The position numbers and the translations under genes are program-made. Under the pieces are notes generated by a model, which was given only the letters and a program-made list of their open reading frames with translations, was not told the origin of the DNA and did not search any database. Below are positions 7,016 to 10,413 of a stretch of DNA of 10,413 nucleotides, piece by piece. Source of the DNA: Dehalococcoidia bacterium (GTDB taxonomy: Bacteria > Chloroflexota > Dehalococcoidia > Dehalococcoidales > UBA1222); contig WRNP01000053.1 of the NCBI GenBank assembly GCA_009776515.1, forward strand, positions 1 to 10,413, given 5' to 3'. Numbering within the stretch: position 1 is the first letter of the stretch; the number at the start of each line of letters is the position of its first letter.

Positions 7016-8062
7016 CTAAAACTGCTTAAGGAATCTCAGGTCGCCACTATAGAACAGCCTGATATCATCAATGCCATAATGCAGCATGGGAATACGCTCA
7101 ATGCCGATGCCAAAAGCAAAGCCGGAGTATACAGTGGAGTCAATACCCGCACGCTCCAACACGCGAGGGTGAACCATACCCGCCCCCAGGATCTCTATCC
7201 ACCCGGAGCCGCCGCACAGGCGGCAGCCTCCTCCGCGGCAGACAGCGCACTCAATAGCCATCTCCGCCCCCGGCTCCACAAAAGGGAAAAAGTCGGTGCG
7301 GAAGCGCACTGCCCGGTCCGCCCCGAAAAAGCGGCGCGCAAACTCAAAGAGCGTGCCCTTGAGATCGGCCATGGAGATGCCACGGTCCACTGCCAAGCCT
7401 TCAATTTGGGTAAACATGGCGAGATGGGTGGCATCGGTAGCCTCATAGCGAAAAACGCGCCCCGGCACCACAATGCGCACTGGCGGAGCTACTTGTTCCA
7501 TAGTGCGCACCTGCATAGGTGAGGTGTGGGTGCGTAGCAACATACGCCAGCCCTCTGGCTCCTTGGGCGGGCTATCCAACCAAAAGGTTGCCATGTTGTC
7601 ACGGGAAGGATGTTCCGGCGGGATATTCAAGGCATCGAAATTGTAGCTGTCCCATTCCACCTCGGGCCCTTCCACCACCTGGAAACCCATACCGGCAAAA
7701 ATATCGCTTATCTCGGAGAGTACCTGACTTACGGGGTGCAGATGTCCCGCCGGAAAAGGTCGGCCAGGTAAGGTGACATCCATCATTTCACCTGCAGCAA
7801 CAAGCTCACCGCACCGGAGCTGGTGCTCCTTGTTTTTAAAGACAGCCTCAAGCTCGGTCTTAAGCACGTTTGATGCCTGGCCAAGTTCTCGGCGCTCCTC
7901 AATCGGCAAGGAGGCCAGCGAACGCAACAATTCGGTAAGGCGACTTTTCTTGCCCAAATAGCCGATGCGCCATTCCTCAAGTTCTTTGGCCTGGCTCAGT
8001 CCATCCAGCTCTTTTAGGGCAGACGCCCGAAGCTCGCTTATTTGTTGTTTGATATCAGGCAT
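7016..8062 (-). CDS. pheS: Phenylalanyl-tRNA synthetase, alpha subunit
   Basis: This 348-residue protein is the catalytic alpha subunit of phenylalanyl-tRNA synthetase, a class II enzyme. The N-terminal 90 residues form the expected coiled-coil region that contacts tRNA. The catalytic domain follows: GMGFQVVEGPEVEWDSYNFD at 124-143, HTSPMQ at 179-184, the motif 2 region FRYEATDATH at 204-213 and motif 3 GFAFGIGIERI at 314-324. A cysteine cluster, Cys272, Cys275, Cys280 and Cys283, forms a CxxCx4CxxC insert that could bind zinc. Similar inserts occur in many bacterial PheS, and E. coli PheS (327 residues) is shorter. It is the first gene of the pheST pair with its own consensus promoter. No Shine-Dalgarno sequence precedes the ATG. 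No T-box leader or leader-peptide attenuator is visible; there is no room for one. Confidence 0.97.
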   Translation of the reverse strand: MPDIKQQISELRASALKELDGLSQAKELEEWRIGYLGKKSRLTELLRSLASLPIEERRELGQASNVLKTELEAVFKNKEHQLRCGELVAAGEMMDVTLPGRPFPAGHLHPVSQVLSEISDIFAGMGFQVVEGPEVEWDSYNFDALNIPPEHPSRDNMATFWLDSPPKEPEGWRMLLRTHTSPMQVRTMEQVAPPVRIVVPGRVFRYEATDATHLAMFTQIEGLAVDRGISMADLKGTLFEFARRFFGADRAVRFRTDFFPFVEPGAEMAIECAVCRGGGCRLCGGSGWIEILGAGMVHPRVLERAGIDSTVYSGFAFGIGIERIPMLHYGIDDIRLFYSGDLRFLKQF

Positions 8063-8076
8063 AAGATTAAATAGGG

Positions 8077-8105
8077 ATTATAGGCAATTAAGTTCAGGGG
8101 GTCAA
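8077..8105 (-). promoter_or_regulatory. Strong sigma70-type promoter of pheST, near-leaderless
   Basis: On the minus strand, TTGACC (8105-8100) and TATAAT (8082-8077) are separated by exactly 17 bases. The -10 box is perfect and the -35 box matches five of six positions. The pheS ATG begins only 14 bases after the -10 box, so a usual start of transcription would leave a leader of about 8 bases. That stretch (CTATTTAATCTT) contains no Shine-Dalgarno sequence, so translation probably starts in a leaderless or near-leaderless manner. Confidence 0.72.
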
Positions 8106-8139
8106 ACTGACTGAGACTCTTCGCCAAAACGACAGCAGT

Positions 8140-8304
8140 TCAACTCGTTGCCAAGAAGCGGTTTATAGTGACCGCCTGGGCTGTCATTCTGGCTTTCGTA
8201 TAGCTCTGTTTGTTATTCTCTAGGTACTGCCTACTGAACCGATCGTATTCAATGACATCCCGGATGTAGCTTATGATATCAAAGCCGTCCGCAAAAGCAT
8301 CTCC
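8140..8304 (-). other. Protein-like open stretch in frame behind the peptidase stop
   Basis: Directly after the TAA of the S41 peptidase, the same frame stays open for 54 codons to a TGA at 8140-8142. The translation looks like real, helical, charged protein: it includes DAFADGFDIISYIRDVIEYD, then RFSRQYLENNK and TAQAVTINRFLA. The other two minus-strand frames are full of stops. There is no good start codon near its beginning; the first ATG is 39 codons in. It could be a former C-terminal extension cut off by a nonsense mutation, the tail of an unrelated lost gene, or chance. I recognise no family. Confidence 0.4.
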
Positions 8305-9447
8305 TTAACCAGGGTTTTCTGTGTTCAAATAGTTTATCGCCCATGCCACCCAGTCATTCGTCTCCAGGACATAGTCCGGGGTGATGCCCACCCCCTCAAT
8401 GAGATGGCCGTTGGGGGTAAGCCAGCGAGCCGCAGTTATGTATATTGCCGATCCATTCGGCAGTGGCTCAAGATAGTTCACGCTGCCTTTGCCATAGGTA
8501 GTCGCGCCGGCAATCACGGCACGACCGTGATCCTGCAGCGCTCCGGAAAGCACCTCACTTGCGCTTGCGGAAAAGCCGTTCACCAGCACTACCATCGGCA
8601 AGCTGGTACTCACATCCCTTTGATTTACGGAGTACGTTTGGGTCTTGCCGTCGTTGTAGCGCACTGTAAGCACCGTACCATCAGCAATAAAACGACTGGC
8701 AATGTCTATCACCGTCTGCAAACCGCCGCCCGGATTGTAGCGCAGATCCAAGATGATGCCCCTAGCCTCATCATTGGCTCGGATGAGCGCTTCCTTAATC
8801 TCGCTATCACTGCGATCGCCGAATTGTTCTAGCACAATATAAGCAATGCCATCAATCAATTCATAGTTCACACTCGGCACCGGTATCTCATCGCGGGTAA
8901 TAGTAAAGAGCACCGCTTCCGTTTCTCCTTCAGGCAATATCAACAGCTTGACCTGGGTTCCTTTTTCGCCGCGCACCAGGTTGACCGTCTCAGTCACGCT
9001 CAGGCCTTTAGTGCTAACACCATCCACTTCCAATATGGCGTCGCCCGTCTTTAGGCCGGCCCCGGCTGCTGGTGAGCCGGCGTAGGCCAAGACGATGGTT
9101 ATCCGATCGTCTATGAGGCCAATTTCGGCCCCGATGCCGCCGTAGACCCCGGCACTGTCATCTGTGTACCAACGATACACCTCCGGATCGAAATAGGCGG
9201 AATAGGGGTCATCCAAAGCATCTATCATAGCCTGAATCGCAGCCTGGGAGAGGGTGGCCTGGTCCACTTTCCCTGGGTCAACGTAATCCCGTACGATATT
9301 ACGGTATGCCTGTTCGATAGCCGCCAATTCCTTATCAACGGAGAACACCAGGAAAGAGGCCCCAAAAAATACCCCCACCACAAAAGTGACGACCAGCAAT
9401 ACGGCCGCCCCGAGCGAGGCCCAGATGATTTTACTTGATTTTGACAT
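8305..9447 (-). CDS. S41-family C-terminal processing peptidase (CtpA/Prc-like)
   Basis: This 380-residue protein is a carboxyl-terminal processing serine protease, anchored in the membrane with its catalytic part outside. A membrane anchor spans residues about 7-36 (IIWASLGAAVLLVVTFVVGV). DDPYSAYF at 79-86 opens the family core, and a PDZ domain lies at about 100-185 with GSPAAGAGLKTGDAILEVDG. The protease part has DLRYNPGGG at 234-242, FSASASE at 292-298 and YGKGSV at 318-323. By the 25-residue Ser-Lys spacing of the family, the dyad is Ser295 and Lys320. The start at 9447 is chosen because AAAGGAG lies five bases upstream and the signal anchor then begins properly. A longer 411-residue reading from 9540 would only add transposase remnant. 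The substrate is unknown. An IS remnant lies directly upstream; pheS follows with its own promoter. Confidence 0.93.
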   Translation of the reverse strand: MSKSSKIIWASLGAAVLLVVTFVVGVFFGASFLVFSVDKELAAIEQAYRNIVRDYVDPGKVDQATLSQAAIQAMIDALDDPYSAYFDPEVYRWYTDDSAGVYGGIGAEIGLIDDRITIVLAYAGSPAAGAGLKTGDAILEVDGVSTKGLSVTETVNLVRGEKGTQVKLLILPEGETEAVLFTITRDEIPVPSVNYELIDGIAYIVLEQFGDRSDSEIKEALIRANDEARGIILDLRYNPGGGLQTVIDIASRFIADGTVLTVRYNDGKTQTYSVNQRDVSTSLPMVVLVNGFSASASEVLSGALQDHGRAVIAGATTYGKGSVNYLEPLPNGSAIYITAARWLTPNGHLIEGVGITPDYVLETNDWVAWAINYLNTENPG

Positions 9448-9452
9448 TCGAA

Positions 9453-9459
9453 CTCCTTT
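9453..9459 (-). promoter_or_regulatory. Ribosome binding site that sets the peptidase start
   Basis: AAAGGAG on the minus strand lies five bases before the ATG at 9447. It decides between this start and the upstream in-frame ATG at 9540, which belongs to the IS remnant. Confidence 0.8.
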
Positions 9460-9482
9460 GCAGATGTGCAGGCGACAGCCAA

Positions 9483-9502
9483 GGCCCTCGTATTCCAGGG
9501 CC
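9483..9502. repeat. Inverted repeat at the IS remnant breakpoint
   Basis: GGCCCT and AGGGCC face each other across an 8-base loop. The repeat falls where transposase similarity ends, about 40 bases before the peptidase start. It may be a chance hairpin within former transposase codons or may have taken part in the deletion that truncated the element. Confidence 0.4.
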
Positions 9503-9730
9503 ATATCGGACAGTCCGTACCATTGTTGAAGCATGGCCATCTTAAAACATCAAGATGGCATCATAGGGAGGCCGGCCGCCCTTACTCATATCCTTACGGA
9601 TGGCATGTTCTATGGGGCTGCGGAACATCTCCCAGTCTATAAGCTCATTGATCTTCAGGAGGGGGCCACCGGGTTTGGAGATCTTTTCCAATTGGGTCTC
9701 TGTTCCGAATAGGTGCATCTGTTTGTTCAT
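9487..9730 (-). pseudogene. IS5-type transposase remnant, frameshifted and truncated
   Basis: The frame starting at the ATG 9730 gives 62 residues typical of the N-terminus of an IS5-superfamily transposase: MNKQMHLFG, then IDWEMFR, IRKDMSKGGRPPYDAILMF and a stop. The similarity resumes at once in the next frame as MAMLQQWYGLSDMALEYE. The break coincides with a T4 run (plus-strand A4 at 9544-9547); one T fewer would restore LMFKMAMLQQWYGLSD, the usual wording of this family. After MALEYE, at about 9487, the similarity stops, so roughly the first 80 residues survive of a protein normally several hundred long. All of the DDE catalytic core is missing and the copy cannot transpose. A good ribosome binding site, AGGAGGGG (9740-9747), still precedes the ATG. 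The outer end of the element is probably near 9795-9820, but I cannot fix the terminal repeat because the other end is lost. Confidence 0.85.
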
Positions 9731-9765
9731 GGCTACAAACCCCTCCTGTCTGATGCCCCTATTTT

Positions 9766-9779
9766 ATCATGCATCATGC
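9766..9779. repeat. Tandem 7-bp repeat upstream of the IS remnant
   Basis: ATCATGC occurs twice in direct succession, 36 bases before the transposase start. It lies within the former upstream region of the element. No role is apparent. Confidence 0.5.
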
Positions 9780-9841
9780 CTGCAAAGCTAAGAGGGCAGG
9801 AGGTTTTCGGAGGGTGCCTATATTATTAATCCACCAAGAAT

Positions 9842-9897
9842 GTCTTGCACAACATTCGCACTCAAGCATGCCACACTAGGCATCTAGAACACAAGAC
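9842..9897. repeat. Nested inverted repeats downstream of the DinD-like gene
   Basis: The arms GTCTTG (9842-9847) and CAAGAC (9892-9897) enclose a second hairpin, ATGCC-(6 nt)-GGCAT (9868-9883). It lies between the DinD-like stop and the IS remnant. It might help end transcription of that gene, but there is no T-run, and short arms of this kind can occur by chance. Confidence 0.3.
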
Positions 9898-9933
9898 GTG
9901 GCGATAGATTAATATTTTAACTGGTCCTAAGAG

Positions 9934-10413
9934 CTAAGGCCTACCCTGTTTAGTATCTAATTTTGGAATCTCAATTACATCAGAAATGAGGTTACTGAAA
10001 TCAACGGCATTCTTGGATGTGATAACCGGCTTGCCGGAGTCAGCTTCTATAGCTTTTCTGGCATCACCTGCTACTTTACCGCCACGTTTTGCAATCTTTT
10101 GGTTTTCGATTAATCCCTTTGCATCATGTGCCTTGGCAAGTTCAGTGGTAGTTGCTTCGGCCAGCATATTCAGTACCAATTCCAAGTCTGTCATGTTGTC
10201 TCTGAGGTTTTCTTTCTTGAGACCCTTGAAATTCTTGTATTGGCGAGTAGTCATACCTGCCCAGGCTTTAGAGATTTCATCGGTTAAGATGGCGTACTCA
10301 ACACCTTTTTGGACCCCTCTGTTATCCCATTCTTCTGTCAATGCATTACGCACACGAATAGAAAGCAACCGCTGGTGAATCCATTCCTCGCTGTATCCCT
10401 TTTTCTGATAGGT
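9934..10413 (-). CDS. DinD-family (DNA damage-inducible protein D) protein, 5' end outside window
   Basis: The frame is open to the last base of the window and ends with TAG at 9934, giving the C-terminal 159 residues. It begins in the middle of the family pattern KKGYSEEWIHQRLLSIRVR, followed by ALTEEWDNRGV. Next come YAILTDEISKAWAGMT and the helical tail with NLRDNMTDLELVLNMLAEA and AKRGGKVAGDARKAIE. These match DinD, about 274 residues in E. coli, where it is an SOS-induced protein reported to act on RecA filaments. The N-terminal BRO-like part lies beyond the right edge, so the promoter, and any LexA-like site, cannot be seen. An ATG- or TTG-based start at 10368 would be wrong, because the similarity continues past it. 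It is AT-richer than pheST and sits next to an IS remnant, consistent with an accessory gene. Family assignment is good; function in this organism is inferred. Confidence 0.88.
   Translation of the reverse strand, partial: TYQKKGYSEEWIHQRLLSIRVRNALTEEWDNRGVQKGVEYAILTDEISKAWAGMTTRQYKNFKGLKKENLRDNMTDLELVLNMLAEATTTELAKAHDAKGLIENQKIAKRGGKVAGDARKAIEADSGKPVITSKNAVDFSNLISDVIEIPKLDTKQGRP

Noticed and set aside
9448..9540. Peptidase start at 9540 giving 411 residues
   Set aside because: The added residues are transposase remnant, and a good ribosome binding site marks the ATG at 9447.
1..10413. CRISPR arrays, tRNA and rRNA genes, phage or defence systems
   Set aside because: No regularly spaced repeats, no cloverleaf or rRNA-like sequence and no phage structural, nuclease or toxin genes were seen; DinD alone does not make a defence system.

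Overview
The window reads as chromosomal DNA from an anaerobic or facultatively anaerobic bacterium. All supportable genes lie on the minus strand, so transcription runs from right to left. Housekeeping genes have a moderately high GC content, while the right end and the 4.05-4.35 kb stretch are more AT-rich. A ferredoxin-dependent 2-oxoacid oxidoreductase points to anaerobic metabolism. Together with the PheS zinc-like insert and the general gene style, my best guess is a Chloroflexota (Dehalococcoidia-like) bacterium. That is an inference from style; no marker gene here settles it.

Layout from right to left, in the direction of transcription. (1) 9934-10413: 3' part of a DinD-family gene that runs off the right edge. 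(2) 9487-9730: an IS5-type transposase remnant, broken by a one-base insertion and truncated. (3) 8305-9447: a membrane-anchored S41 (CtpA/Prc-type) processing peptidase with PDZ domain and Ser/Lys dyad. The IS remnant's second reading frame runs in frame into it. An unusual protein-like open stretch (8140-8304) follows its stop codon in the same frame. (4) 7016-8062 and 4604-6994: pheS and pheT, both subunits of phenylalanyl-tRNA synthetase, behind a strong consensus promoter that leaves almost no 5' leader. (5) 4026-4603: a 578-bp gap holding a small hydrophobic ORF remnant and a candidate promoter with a palindrome. (6) 704-4025: a compact five-gene unit of P-loop ATPase, 2x[4Fe-4S] ferredoxin subunit, alpha (VorB/KorA), beta (TPP-binding) and gamma subunits. 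(7) 238-611: a small membrane-protein gene that can be followed only by switching frame twice, so probably a pseudogene. (8) 1-237: no gene recognised.

How the genes work together: the ferredoxin, alpha, beta and gamma genes encode one enzyme complex that oxidatively decarboxylates a 2-oxoacid to an acyl-CoA and reduces ferredoxin, or runs in reverse. The ATPase in front is tightly spaced and probably co-transcribed; its role is not established by the sequence. PheS and PheT form the usual heterotetramer. The window is largely ordinary housekeeping DNA. The points worth a second look are the decayed genes, the in-frame stretch behind the peptidase stop, the near-leaderless pheS promoter and the ATPase/oxidoreductase linkage. 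I see no convincing new defence or mobile system, no CRISPR array and no tRNA or rRNA gene.
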